A stretch of DNA of 64,000 nucleotides from an uncultured Clostridia bacterium (GTDB lineage: Bacteria > Bacillota > Clostridia > Oscillospirales > Acutalibacteraceae), in assembly GCA_946555465.1 (NCBI GenBank), contig CAMNST010000001.1, forward strand, positions 1 to 64,000, in the 5' to 3' direction. The position numbers were made by a program, and so were the translations under genes. Numbering within the stretch: the stretch's first letter is position 1; every line of letters starts with the position of its first letter. Below, piece by piece: positions 1-8,774 of the stretch. The notes beneath the pieces are model-generated. The model saw only the letters and a program-made list of their open reading frames with translations, was not told the origin of the DNA and did not search any database.

Positions 1-42
1 TTTGAAAATACTGAAATCGTAAACACAGCAGAAAATGCATAA
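1..42 (+). CDS. C-terminal end of an upstream gene (partial)
   Basis: Frame 1 is open from the window edge and reads 13 codons (FENTEIVNTAENA) to TAA at 40-42. A rho-independent terminator follows about 45 bases later, as expected for a real gene end. The fragment is too short to assign a function. Confidence 0.45.
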   Translation, partial: FENTEIVNTAENA

Positions 43-87
43 TAAAACAGTATTTAATTGAGATTATGTAAAGTATATATTTAAAAA

Positions 88-121
88 GGGAAAGGATACC
101 TTTTAGGTATCCTTTCTCTTT
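88..121 (+). terminator. Rho-independent terminator of the upstream gene
   Basis: A perfect 10-bp stem AAAGGATACC / GGTATCCTTT (91-100 and 105-114) with a short T-rich loop is followed by TCTCTTTGTTT. It separates the partial upstream gene from the next transcription unit. Confidence 0.75.
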
Positions 122-201
122 GTTTAGCATAACTGTTCAAATGAATTTATTGTATAAATGCTCAGTTTGCCGCAGCGTTATAATCTTTTTCAATAATATA
201 A

Positions 202-231
202 TTGATTGATTATTCTTGCTTATGTTATAAT
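202..231 (+). promoter_or_regulatory. SigA-type promoter for the GH123-like/lar operon
   Basis: TTGATT (202-207), an 18-base spacer and TATAAT (226-231) with an extended -10 TG (223-224). It lies about 50 bases before the start at 284. The 122-201 stretch before it shows no gene. Confidence 0.6.
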
Positions 232-283
232 AGGGATAAATTACAGTCAATCAGATAAAAAAGATAAAACGTGAGGATGGATT

Positions 284-2137
284 ATGAAACTGAAATTTTT
301 TAATAACAACACTGTATCCGATAAGGATGTTTCTCAAAGAATATATAATTTTGAGGATTTTGATGCAGTATATGTTAATGCTTCGGACCGGTATCAGCAG
401 AAGGACTATGACAGAATATTAAGTACTGAGCAGAAAAAAAACATCAATTTATGGGCTTGGAAAAATGATAAGGCAGAGGCTGAATTTGCAATACTCTGTG
501 CCGATACAGATCTTGCAGATGTTTCTGTTAAAGCATCGGATTTAGTTGGTGACTCAGCCATCCTCCCGTCTTCACTTGTTAAACTTTCATTTATAAAAGA
601 GGTTAAGGCGTTCACCGGTCATGCCGGCTGGTATGCCAATAATCCGGCAAATATAATGCCGCGGGGTGAAAGAGAATATTTTCCTGAGGTTATTTATTCT
701 GGTGATCCTGTGTCGGTAAGTAAAAACAAATTTCAGTTAGTATGGGCAGAAATAAGCGTGCCGGAAAATGCTTCAGCGGGAATTTATCATGGCACAATTA
801 AAGTTTCTGCTGAAAACACCGACAAAACAGTTAATCTTGACTATACTTTTGAGGTGTTGGATATAACAATGCCAAACCCTGAAAATTATTTGTTCGATGT
901 AGAATACTGGAGTCATCCGTATAATGTGGCATATTATTACGGCACAGAGCCTTTTTCAGATGAACATCTAATAATTTTAAAACAGCATATGACAACCTAT
1001 AAAAATCTTGGAGGTCATGCAATTACTGCAAGCATAGTTGAAGAAGCGTGGGGTGGACAGACGTATGGTTTTGGCAGAGATATTCACTATCCTTCAATGA
1101 TAAAATGGATAAAAACTGCCGGCGGTGAATGGAAGTTTGATTATACTCATTTTGATAAGTGGGTGCAATTAAATAAAAGTATAGGTATTGCCGACAAAAT
1201 TATATGCTACAGTATGATGCCGTGGAAAAATGTTATAAGATATTATGATGAATCAAAGCAAAAAGAAGTAAAGATAAAAGTTAATCCGGCGAATAAAGAA
1301 AAGTATAATAAGATTTGGCTGCCGTTTCTTAAAGCATTTATTGGGCATCTTGATGAAATGGATTGGTTTGATTATACATATATGGGCTTTGACGAGCGCC
1401 GCAATATGGAAACTGCACTTGATTTAATTTCAACGGTAAAAAATAGAAATGGCTGTTCACTGAAAATATCAGCGTCATTTAATGATTTTAAACATAATGA
1501 ATCCATTTTTAACAGGCTTGATTATGCCTCGGTCGGACTTGAGCAAATCAGAGATAATCTGCAGGATTTTAAGGATCAGGTGCAGTTAAGGCGTGACAAT
1601 AAAAAAGAAACCACGATGTATACAGCAACAGAGCATGTTCCGAACAGTTTTACAAAGTCGGTTCCTGTTGAAAGTTATTGGTCAATTCTGTTTGCAGGCT
1701 CGTTAAATGCAACCGGATTTCTGCGCTGGGCGTATGATGCGTGGGTTGCCAATCCTTTAGAAGAGTCAACACACTGGTCTTTTCCGTCAGGTGACTGTTT
1801 TCTTGTTTATCCGTCATTCAGAGAGGATAAAGAGCAAAAAAGCAGATTTTCGCTGCGTCTTGCAAAACTTGACGAGGGTGTGCGCGATGTTAATAAACTC
1901 TATAAAATGCGTGAAACTTTACCTGAAATTTCTGATGAAATTGAAAAGTTATTTTCTGAAATCAAAGGCTGTGAAGAAAACAGTTATGAATTTTATACAA
2001 TGAGAAGAACAAATATCTGGGGACGTACGGCAAAATGGCTTACTGAATGCGGAAAGAATGATATGATATCCGATATGCAGAAAACAAAACAGAAAATTTA
2101 TGAAATTTCAAAACGATATTGTGATACTGTAAAATGA
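284..2137 (+). CDS. GH123-like glycoside hydrolase with C-terminal DUF4091 domain
   Basis: This 617-aa protein has no signal peptide and so is probably cytoplasmic. Residues from about 70 to 200 form a beta-sandwich-like N-terminal region. The middle resembles the GH123 (beta-N-acetylgalactosaminidase) barrel, with the acidic pair Asp370-Glu371 in GFDERR where GH123 enzymes carry the catalytic Asp-Glu. The C-terminal part (RWAYDAW near residue 482, then SGDCFLVYP) is typical of DUF4091. A GTGAGGA ribosome site sits 6 bases before the ATG. larE follows after 12 bases, so they are probably cotranscribed. The substrate cannot be read from the sequence; a cytosolic hexosaminidase-type activity is an inference. 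Confidence 0.75.
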   Translation: MKLKFFNNNTVSDKDVSQRIYNFEDFDAVYVNASDRYQQKDYDRILSTEQKKNINLWAWKNDKAEAEFAILCADTDLADVSVKASDLVGDSAILPSSLVKLSFIKEVKAFTGHAGWYANNPANIMPRGEREYFPEVIYSGDPVSVSKNKFQLVWAEISVPENASAGIYHGTIKVSAENTDKTVNLDYTFEVLDITMPNPENYLFDVEYWSHPYNVAYYYGTEPFSDEHLIILKQHMTTYKNLGGHAITASIVEEAWGGQTYGFGRDIHYPSMIKWIKTAGGEWKFDYTHFDKWVQLNKSIGIADKIICYSMMPWKNVIRYYDESKQKEVKIKVNPANKEKYNKIWLPFLKAFIGHLDEMDWFDYTYMGFDERRNMETALDLISTVKNRNGCSLKISASFNDFKHNESIFNRLDYASVGLEQIRDNLQDFKDQVQLRRDNKKETTMYTATEHVPNSFTKSVPVESYWSILFAGSLNATGFLRWAYDAWVANPLEESTHWSFPSGDCFLVYPSFREDKEQKSRFSLRLAKLDEGVRDVNKLYKMRETLPEISDEIEKLFSEIKGCEENSYEFYTMRRTNIWGRTAKWLTECGKNDMISDMQKTKQKIYEISKRYCDTVK

Positions 2138-2149
2138 AAAGGAGCCGAT

Positions 2150-2905
2150 ATGGACGGAAACATAAGCAGTAACATCGAAAACTATCTTAATAAATATGAA
2201 TGTGCGGTTGTTGCTCTGTCCGGCGGGGTTGATTCGGCGGTTATGCTTTTGCTTGCAAAAAAGTTCTGTAAAAAGGTGTTTGCCCTATTTGTAAAAAGTG
2301 AATTTCAGCCGCAGTTTGAACTTGATGATGCTTTTGAAGTCTGTTCAAATCTTGGTGTTGATTTGAATGTTTTAAATATCAGTGTGCTCAATGATAAAAA
2401 TATAACATTAAACCCTTCAAACCGGTGTTATTACTGCAAAAAATTAATTATGAGCGCAGTTAAAAAATTCGCAGAGAAAAATAATTGTGATATAATATTT
2501 GACGGAACAAATGCTTCTGATGATATTGAAGAAAGAGCAGGTTACCTGTCGCTGAAAGAACTGGGAATTCTATCTCCGCTTCGCATTTGTAATGTAGATA
2601 AAAATCAGGTGCGTGCCATTGCAAAAGAAAATGGTTTGCATATTTACGGCAAACCCTCCTATGCCTGTCTTGCTACACGTATACCCGGTTATATGCATAT
2701 AACCGATACTTTGCTGAGAAAAACAGAGTGTGCGGAAAATGAGTTGTTTTCATCAGGATTTACGGATTTCAGAATAAGATATGAAAACGAAACCTCAGCA
2801 AAAGTTCAGTTATCTGAAGATGATATGAAACTGTATCATTCCAATGAGAAAATATTAAATGTTTTATATAAATATTATAATAAAATAACAGTTGAGGAAC
2901 GATAG
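2150..2905 (+). CDS. larE: LarE, ATP-dependent sulfur transferase for nickel-pincer cofactor
   Basis: A 251-aa PP-loop protein of the LarE family, which adenylates the pyridinium dicarboxylate nucleotide made by LarB and inserts sulfur to form the thiocarboxylates that later hold nickel. The PP-loop SGGVDS is at residues 24-29. There is a CYYC pair at 93-96 and a Cys at 173 (SYACLATR). That three-cysteine layout fits the iron-sulfur-using LarE subgroup rather than the single sacrificial-cysteine type; this subgroup call is an inference. An AAAAGGAG site precedes the ATG, and larB begins 3 bases after the stop. Confidence 0.9.
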   Translation: MDGNISSNIENYLNKYECAVVALSGGVDSAVMLLLAKKFCKKVFALFVKSEFQPQFELDDAFEVCSNLGVDLNVLNISVLNDKNITLNPSNRCYYCKKLIMSAVKKFAEKNNCDIIFDGTNASDDIEERAGYLSLKELGILSPLRICNVDKNQVRAIAKENGLHIYGKPSYACLATRIPGYMHITDTLLRKTECAENELFSSGFTDFRIRYENETSAKVQLSEDDMKLYHSNEKILNVLYKYYNKITVEER

Positions 2906-2908
2906 CCA

Positions 2909-3655
2909 ATGAATAAAATGCAACTGAAAAACATGCTTGATGATGTTGCGGCCGGCAAAATAACAAGTGATGAAGCCATAATGAAAATGAAGACTGAGCC
3001 GTATGAAAATTTAGGTTTTGCCAAGGTTGATCATCACAGATCGGTTCGTCAGGGGGCTGCCGAGGTGATTTACGGCGAATGCAAAACGGGTGAACAAATT
3101 CTGAAAATTATTTGTTCAATGCTCAATAACGGCGAAAAGTCAGTTTTAGTAACAAGGCTTAATGAAGATAAAGCAAATTATCTGAAAGAGAAAATAAACA
3201 TAAAATATGACAGCGTTTCAAAAACGGCGGTTGCAGGTGAAACCGAAATTAAAGCCGCCCACGGAAAAATAGTTGTTGTTACCGGCGGAACAAGTGACAT
3301 TCCTGTTGCAGAAGAGGCAGCCCTGACTGCTGAATTTTATGGGAATAAAGTTCTGAGAATTTATGACGTAGGTGTTGCAGGAATTCACAGGCTTTTTGAC
3401 AATGCCGGTGACCTGGCAGATGCAAAGGTGATTGTTGCTGTTGCAGGTATGGAGGGTGCACTGGCAAGTGTTGTGGGAGGTATGGTTGACTGCCCCGTTA
3501 TAGCAGTGCCTACAAGTGTTGGATACGGCGCTAATTTTAAAGGTCTTTCTGCTTTGCTTTCCATGCTGAATTCCTGCGCCAGCGGAGTCAGCGTTGTTAA
3601 CATTGATAATGGTTTCGGTGCCGGTTATATTGCAAGTATGATTAATAAAATTTAA
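2909..3655 (+). CDS. larB: LarB, nicotinate adenine dinucleotide carboxylase/hydrolase
   Basis: A 248-aa protein of the LarB family, related to PurE-type AIR carboxylases. LarB carboxylates nicotinic acid adenine dinucleotide at C5 and releases AMP, the first step of nickel-pincer nucleotide synthesis. Visible motifs are DHHR at 41-44 with the following RQGAAEVIYGE, the VVTGGTSDIPVAEEA segment, and the glycine-rich PTSVGYGANFKGLSAL near the C terminus. It lies between larE and larC with gaps of 3 and 10 bases, so the three proteins are almost certainly made from one message. Confidence 0.92.
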   Translation: MNKMQLKNMLDDVAAGKITSDEAIMKMKTEPYENLGFAKVDHHRSVRQGAAEVIYGECKTGEQILKIICSMLNNGEKSVLVTRLNEDKANYLKEKINIKYDSVSKTAVAGETEIKAAHGKIVVVTGGTSDIPVAEEAALTAEFYGNKVLRIYDVGVAGIHRLFDNAGDLADAKVIVAVAGMEGALASVVGGMVDCPVIAVPTSVGYGANFKGLSALLSMLNSCASGVSVVNIDNGFGAGYIASMINKI

Positions 3656-3665
3656 TGGTGTCAAT

Positions 3666-4859
3666 ATGAAAATTCTGTATTTTGAATGTAATATGGGTGC
3701 AGCGGGCGATATGATTATGTCTGCACTGTGGGAACTTATTGAAGACAAAGAGAATACACTTCAGAAAATAAATCATATCGGTTTGCCTGATGTAAAAGTG
3801 TTATTTGAGGATAGAATCAGCAGCGGTATTAAAGGTACTCACGCAAGGGTGATTATAAACGGCACTGAAGAGGGCTCTTCTCCAAATAATCATATTCACA
3901 GAACGCTTAATGATATTTATGAAATAATAAACAGTCTGAATATTCCGAAACATGTCTGCGAAAATGCAAAGAAAGTATACAGCAGTATTGCGGCGGCAGA
4001 GGGCAGTGTTCACGGTTGTGATGCATCTGTTGTTCATTTTCATGAAGTGGGAATGATGGATGCAATTTGCGATATTGTAATTTCGCTTTTTCTGCTCGAT
4101 ATTATAAATCCGGATAGAATAATTTCTTCGCCTGTGAATACAGGCTGCGGCAGTGTGAAATGTGCGCATGGCGTTCTTCCTGTTCCTGCACCTGCAACTG
4201 CAAAACTGCTTGAAGGCATTCCTTTTTATAAAAGTGATGATATCTGCGCTGAACTCTGTACACCTACAGGTGCAGGACTTCTGAAATGCATTTCAGATGA
4301 TTTTTTGCCTATGCCTGTGATGAAACTGAAACGCGCGGGGTATGGACTTGGCAGCAGAGAGTTTGACAGGCCTAATTGCCTGCGCGTTTTTATGGGTGAG
4401 GCTGAAAACTGTGATGAATATGTATGCGAACTGGCATTTAATATTGATGATATGACTGCCGAAGAAATTTCATATGTATGTGAAAAAATACTTGAAAATG
4501 GTGCATGCGACGTTTTTCAGACCCCTGTTTATATGAAGAAAAACCGCCTTGGCAGTCAGATAACTGTAATCTGCAGGCTCCAGGATAAAGAGCAGATGAT
4601 TCAGTTTATTTTTGAATATACTTCCACAATCGGCATAAGAGAATATAAATGCAGCAGATATGTTCTTGAAAGACATATAGAGGAAAAAGATACATATTTC
4701 GGTAAAATAAGAATGAAAACATCCTGCGGATACGGTGTATCCAAGTTAAAATATGAGTATGATGATATAAAAGAGATTGCCGATGAGAAAGGTATTTCTT
4801 TCCAAAAAGTTAACAAAATATTGCGAAAATCAGATTTAACAACAACAGATAGTATTTGA
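3666..4859 (+). CDS. larC: LarC, nickel insertion protein for nickel-pincer cofactor
   Basis: A 397-aa protein with the LarC N-terminal signature (YFECNMGAAGDM) and a C-terminal region (IGIREYKCSRYVLER) corresponding to the LarC2 half. LarC is a CTP-dependent cyclometallase that inserts nickel into the dithio-dicarboxylate mononucleotide. In Lactobacillus plantarum larC is split and joined by a programmed frameshift; here one uninterrupted frame encodes both halves. It is the last gene of the lar cluster. No lactate racemase (larA) client lies in the window, so the cofactor must serve an enzyme encoded elsewhere. Confidence 0.92.
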   Translation: MKILYFECNMGAAGDMIMSALWELIEDKENTLQKINHIGLPDVKVLFEDRISSGIKGTHARVIINGTEEGSSPNNHIHRTLNDIYEIINSLNIPKHVCENAKKVYSSIAAAEGSVHGCDASVVHFHEVGMMDAICDIVISLFLLDIINPDRIISSPVNTGCGSVKCAHGVLPVPAPATAKLLEGIPFYKSDDICAELCTPTGAGLLKCISDDFLPMPVMKLKRAGYGLGSREFDRPNCLRVFMGEAENCDEYVCELAFNIDDMTAEEISYVCEKILENGACDVFQTPVYMKKNRLGSQITVICRLQDKEQMIQFIFEYTSTIGIREYKCSRYVLERHIEEKDTYFGKIRMKTSCGYGVSKLKYEYDDIKEIADEKGISFQKVNKILRKSDLTTTDSI

Positions 4860-4950
4860 TTTTGAACCGCTACACAACTTGTAATATATAAAAATTTAAT
4901 AATATTTACAATTTGTTCATAAAATAAGGGCGTTTTCGGCAAATTTATTG

Positions 4951-4979
4951 TTGAAATTTAATAGTGATGATGTTATACT
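4951..4979 (+). promoter_or_regulatory. SigA-type promoter with extended -10
   Basis: TTGAAA (4951-4956), 17 bases, TATACT (4974-4979), preceded by TG at 4971-4972. It lies 30 bases before the TTG start at 5009, separating this gene from the lar operon. Confidence 0.7.
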
Positions 4980-5008
4980 ACTAATAGACTTAAAAGGGGG
5001 TTACTGCC

Positions 5009-5878
5009 TTGAGTAAAGAAGAAAATAAAGCAAAAAAACTTGCTAAAAAAGAAGCAAAGCAGGAAAAAAAAGCGGCAAAGGCTGAAGTTGCTGCAGCCAA
5101 GGCAAAGGCTAAGGCTGAAAAAAAACACCAGAAAGCTTACAATGATTTTGTTAAAGACACAGAAAAGAAAAATCAGAAGTTAAAGGCTAAGGCTGCTCAG
5201 GAAGGCAAAGAATTTGTTCCTATTGCTATTCCTACTGTTGATGCTTATCAGTCAAAAAATGAAATTAAGTCTGAAAAGGCAATGGAAAAAGCATACGCTA
5301 AGTATGTTGCTAAAGTTGAAAAGAAAAATGCAAAAACCGAAAAGAAGTGTGCAAAGAAAGGAAAGCCTTATGTTCCGGCGGCAATTCTTACGGAAGAAGA
5401 ATTCAGAAACAGTGCGGCAAGTGAAAATAAGGCAGGTAAAATTATTTTAACAATAATTCTTATTCTCCTTATTTGGTTCCTTATTTACTTTATGGTTATG
5501 TTTATAAGTTATCAGTATGTTCCGTCTCACGAAGAAACAACTGCTTCCGAAGCCGGTGATCCTGCTGTTTATGAAACATATTCAAATCCGCACGAAATAA
5601 CCACTACACCTGATTACAGCATTGCAGATGCAAAGCGTTTCTTAAAGCAGGTTCTTAAAGATAACTGGTCAGATCTCGGTTACAGCAGTGACCCGTCAAA
5701 CAGTGCAATTTCTTATAATAATAAGATGGCTACCGTAAACGGCGCAGATTGTTATATGTTCACTTGTGAAGGCAAAACATATGCCGTTGCAGTTAAACTT
5801 TCTGCAGCATATTATGCTCATAATGGTGAGTATACTCCTCTTACATTCAACGAAACAGATGTTTTGTTTGATAAATAA
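5009..5878 (+). CDS. Lys/Ala-rich single-pass membrane protein with a 52-residue internal duplication
   Basis: This 289-aa protein is not a family I recognise. The start is TTG, chosen because AAAAGGGGG lies 8 bases upstream and a strong promoter precedes it. Residues 1-40 are almost all Lys, Ala and Glu. Two related blocks follow with an exact 52-residue offset: KAYNDFV (42-48)/KAYAKYV (94-100), EKKN (52-55)/EKKN (104-107), and FVPIAIPT (69-76)/YVPAAILT (121-128). One membrane helix spans about 144-168. An acidic, Thr/Ser-rich linker and a roughly 90-residue C-terminal domain follow, probably outside the cell. A terminator follows, so it is probably monocistronic. A role in envelope or nucleic-acid binding would be guesswork. 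Confidence 0.8.
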   Translation: MSKEENKAKKLAKKEAKQEKKAAKAEVAAAKAKAKAEKKHQKAYNDFVKDTEKKNQKLKAKAAQEGKEFVPIAIPTVDAYQSKNEIKSEKAMEKAYAKYVAKVEKKNAKTEKKCAKKGKPYVPAAILTEEEFRNSAASENKAGKIILTIILILLIWFLIYFMVMFISYQYVPSHEETTASEAGDPAVYETYSNPHEITTTPDYSIADAKRFLKQVLKDNWSDLGYSSDPSNSAISYNNKMATVNGADCYMFTCEGKTYAVAVKLSAAYYAHNGEYTPLTFNETDVLFDK

Positions 5879-5925
5879 TTATTAAAAAGTAAAACCCTTC
5901 TTCTTAGTAAGTGGGTATAGTAACG

Positions 5926-5966
5926 AAAAATAAACCAAAGGACAATATTGTTCTTTGGTTTATTTT
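5926..5966 (+). terminator. Rho-independent terminator
   Basis: AATAAACCAAAG and CTTTGGTTTATT arms close a loop of about 12 bases, with flanking A and T runs that would let it act in both directions. Confidence 0.7.
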
Positions 5967-6018
5967 ATGCTATTATTTAATTGACAGATATATTGTAATT
6001 TGCAGCGGTGATGAATGA

Positions 6019-6489
6019 ATGGAAAAAACAATAATTGAATTATTAGAGATTCAAAAAGTTGACAAAGATACGGAAATGGTGGATAGTTTGCTGGATTTCG
6101 TTGAAAATTTTTCATGGTTAGAAGTTAAAGACCATACTTTGTATACGATTAAAAATTGGGCCTTTGAGGAATGGGAAACTCCCTTTGTAGCAACAATATG
6201 CGGACGCATTGTAGGAATGGTAACTATTATGAAATCTGACTATTATCCATTACCTGAGATATATCCATGGATATCAACTTTATTTGTAACTGAAGAATAT
6301 CGTGGCAAAAAAATTAGCGGAAAACTCATTGATTTTGCAAATAAATATGCAAAAGAGATTGGTTTTGACAGGACATATATCCCGACAGAATTTGTTGGTT
6401 TATACGAAAAATATGGTTATTGCTACATTAAGGATATTGTGAATTATGGTAACAGTATTGACCGTCTGTATGCTAAAGAATTAAAATGA
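6019..6489 (+). CDS. GNAT-family N-acetyltransferase
   Basis: 156 aa. The acetyl-CoA fold is visible from about residue 50: a central beta strand with PWISTLFVTEEYRGKKISGK, matching GNAT motif A (the R/Q-x-x-G-x-G/A pyrophosphate loop, here YRGKKISGKL), and a C-terminal GLYEKYGYCYIKD matching motif B (FYxKxGF). The substrate is unknown. The ribosome binding site is weak (GCGGTGATG). The gene is followed 39 bases later by a small pyrophosphatase-like gene on the same strand, with which it probably shares a message. Confidence 0.8.
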   Translation: MEKTIIELLEIQKVDKDTEMVDSLLDFVENFSWLEVKDHTLYTIKNWAFEEWETPFVATICGRIVGMVTIMKSDYYPLPEIYPWISTLFVTEEYRGKKISGKLIDFANKYAKEIGFDRTYIPTEFVGLYEKYGYCYIKDIVNYGNSIDRLYAKELK

Positions 6490-6528
6490 CTGCATTCGTT
6501 TAATTCCAGTTTGTGAGGGCGTGGTAAG

Positions 6529-6873
6529 ATGCAAAATAATAGAGAATTTTGGGAAGCATTAGATGAATTGGTTACCAATTCAGAAATTGTAATTGATAGA
6601 CCAAAAGGAACCGCACATCCAAAGTATCCTGATTTCATTTACAGAGTTGATTATGGGTATTTGAAAGGTACATCATCTATGGATGGTTCAGGGATAGATG
6701 TATGGGTTGGAAGCGGCGAAAAAAAGATTGATGCAATAATGTGTATTGTTGATTTGATGAAAAGAGATTCGGAAATCAAAATTTTAATTGGCTGCACAGA
6801 AGAAGAAAAACAAATCATATATCAAACCCATAATGAAACAGAATGTATGAAAGGTATTTTTATTCGACGATAA
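6529..6873 (+). CDS. Small inorganic-pyrophosphatase-like protein
   Basis: 114 aa. The segment IDRPKGTAHPKYPDFIYRVDYGYLKG followed by SSMDGSGIDVWVGS resembles the core of family I soluble pyrophosphatases (YPxNYGYxxxT and DGDPLDVLV), but the protein is about two thirds of the usual length and lacks the DxDPxD acidic cluster. Related short proteins are commonly annotated as inorganic pyrophosphatase in clostridia. Catalysis of pyrophosphate hydrolysis is therefore uncertain. It lies downstream of a GNAT gene and ends at a bidirectional terminator. Confidence 0.65.
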   Translation: MQNNREFWEALDELVTNSEIVIDRPKGTAHPKYPDFIYRVDYGYLKGTSSMDGSGIDVWVGSGEKKIDAIMCIVDLMKRDSEIKILIGCTEEEKQIIYQTHNETECMKGIFIRR

Positions 6874-6909
6874 ATTATTCCGGTTATTGTTTTAAATGTA
6901 TAAAAAAGT

Positions 6910-6950
6910 ATAAGCCGTAATGAATTCATTTTCATTACGGCTTTTGTGGT
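6910..6950. terminator. Bidirectional terminator between convergent genes
   Basis: AAGCCGTAATGAA (6912-6924) pairs with TTCATTACGGCTT (6931-6943). A T-rich tail lies on the + side and an A run (6903-6907) gives the U-run for the - strand. It ends both the small pyrophosphatase-like gene and the PFL-family gene. Confidence 0.75.
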
Positions 6951-6966
6951 TTTATTATGTCTGAAA

Positions 6967-8322
6967 TCAGTTTTTAAGGCTGTGAAGCGGTGCAGGAATT
7001 TTTCCGCCCCTGTTAATAAATTGTGCAGGTGATTTTGTATTGATGTTCATTACAGGTCCGCTTCCGAGAAGACCGCCGAATTCAAGTTCGTCTCCGATTT
7101 TTTTACCTACTGCCGGAATAACTCTCACTGCAGTGGTTTTACCGTTTACCATGCCGATTGCGGCTTCGTCTGCGATAAGACCGCTGATTACTTCGGCTGT
7201 TGTATCTCCCGGTACAACTATCATATCAAGACCGACGGAGCAGACTGCTGTCATAGCCTCAAGTTTTTCTATGGTGAGTGAACCCGCTCTTGCGGCATCT
7301 ATCATGCCGGCATCTTCAGAAACTGGGATAAAAGCACCTGAAAGACCGCCGACGCTTGAAGACGCCATAACGCCGCCTTTTTTAACTGCGTCATTCAGCA
7401 TTGCAAGGCATGCTGTTGTTCCGCATGCGCCGCATTGTTCAAGACCGATTTCTTCAAGAATATGTGCTACCGAGTCACCGACAGCGGGGGTCGGTGCAAG
7501 TGAAAGGTCAACTATGCCAAAAGGAACACCAAGGCGTTTTGAAGCCTCAACACCCACAAGTTGACCCATTCTTGTAACTTTAAATGCGGTTTTCTTAATA
7601 AGTTCTGCAACTTCATTTATTGAATATTCAGGATGTTTTGATACGGCGCTTCTTACAACACCGGGGCCTGATACACCGACGTTGATAACGCAGTCAGGTT
7701 CTGAAACACCGTGAAAAGCACCTGCCATAAACGGATTGTCTTCAGGTGCATTGCAGAAAACAACAAGTTTGCCCGGACCGATACATTCTCTGTCTTTGGT
7801 TAATTCGGCTGCTTCTTTGACTTTCTGACCCATAATTTTAACGGCATCAAGGTTTATACCCGCCTTAGTTGAACCAATGTTTACGGAAGAACAGATATGG
7901 TCTGTCTGTGCAAGTGCTTCGGGAATGGAATTGATAAGTTCAAGATCACCTGCGGCAAAGCCTTTCTGAACCAAAGCACTGTAACCGCCGATAAAATTTA
8001 CACCTATTGTGTTTGCCGCTTTTTCAAGGGCAAGCGCATATTTTACGGGATCTCCGCCGCTTATGCCTGCAAGCATCGAAATCGGTGTTACGCTTACCCT
8101 TTTATTGATAATCGGAATACCGTATTCCTTTTCAATCTGTTCACCGGTTGAAACAAGGTTTTCTGCTTTGGTGCAGATTTTGTCATATACTTTTGAACAG
8201 GCTTTATCAATATCAGTATCAGCACAGTCAAGCAAAGAAATGCCCATTGTTGTTGTTCTGATATCAAGGCATTCGTCCTGTATCATTCTTATTGTTTCAA
8301 GAATATCATTCGTGTTAATCAA
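6967..8322 (-). CDS. PFL family protein (UPF0210/DUF711)
   Basis: 451 aa, a full-length member of the widespread UPF0210 family, described as pyruvate-formate-lyase-like by fold but of unproven function. It shows family-typical glycine-rich blocks ([25 protein letters not shown]) and [22 protein letters not shown] near the C terminus. The start is a TTG preceded by TTAGGAGG about 9 bases upstream; no better in-frame ATG is near. It is the second gene of a two-gene operon with an ACT-domain protein 13 bases upstream, an arrangement conserved across Firmicutes that suggests amino-acid-responsive control. Confidence 0.88.
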   Translation of the reverse strand: MINTNDILETIRMIQDECLDIRTTTMGISLLDCADTDIDKACSKVYDKICTKAENLVSTGEQIEKEYGIPIINKRVSVTPISMLAGISGGDPVKYALALEKAANTIGVNFIGGYSALVQKGFAAGDLELINSIPEALAQTDHICSSVNIGSTKAGINLDAVKIMGQKVKEAAELTKDRECIGPGKLVVFCNAPEDNPFMAGAFHGVSEPDCVINVGVSGPGVVRSAVSKHPEYSINEVAELIKKTAFKVTRMGQLVGVEASKRLGVPFGIVDLSLAPTPAVGDSVAHILEEIGLEQCGACGTTACLAMLNDAVKKGGVMASSSVGGLSGAFIPVSEDAGMIDAARAGSLTIEKLEAMTAVCSVGLDMIVVPGDTTAEVISGLIADEAAIGMVNGKTTAVRVIPAVGKKIGDELEFGGLLGSGPVMNINTKSPAQFINRGGKIPAPLHSLKN

Positions 8323-8335
8323 GGATTTTTACCTC

Positions 8336-8605
8336 CTAAATTCTGTGCATTGAATTGAAAATATCTTCATGCATTGCATGTATTGAAAGATTATTTTCTT
8401 CGCCGTATTTAGTAAGTTCGTCTGAAAATTTTGTAAATTCAACCGTACTTTCAGATATATTTGCCATCATAATCATACAAAACATATCTTCCATAATTGT
8501 CTGTGAAACTTCTGTAATATTAATATGGCTTTTTGCGCAAATACCGGAAACTTCAGCAAGTATTCCCACTGTGTCTTTTCCGACAACTGTAATAACTGCT
8601 CTCAT
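8336..8605 (-). CDS. ACT domain-containing protein (UPF0237)
   Basis: 89 aa, a single ACT domain: MRAVITVVGKDTVGILAEVSG is the first strand and the Gly-rich ligand turn, followed by ICAKSHINITEVSQTI. ACT domains bind amino acids and regulate partner enzymes; GcvR-like proteins share this form. GGAGG lies 6 bases before the ATG. It is upstream of the PFL-family gene, its likely functional partner. Confidence 0.9.
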   Translation of the reverse strand: MRAVITVVGKDTVGILAEVSGICAKSHINITEVSQTIMEDMFCMIMMANISESTVEFTKFSDELTKYGEENNLSIHAMHEDIFNSMHRI

Positions 8606-8774
8606 AATGATCCTCCGAAAAACTATAAAATTATGCTTTTATAAATAACTGTAGAAATTATAACAGAGTGGCAGACTTTTTTCAATAAAATATAAAAAAT
8701 ATATTTTAATTTTAAATATTATGTGATAAAATGTAAATATTCTGATTACCAAAGCAGATATGAAAGGAATAAAA

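Noticed and set aside
3218-3748. Minus-strand open frame of 176 codons over larB
   Set aside because: Composition is a complement shadow of larB (His/Asn/Thr rich), with no ribosome site; larB is well supported.
7040-7564. Plus-strand open frame of 174 codons opposite the PFL-family gene
   Set aside because: Ser/Thr/Pro-rich shadow of a conserved minus-strand gene.
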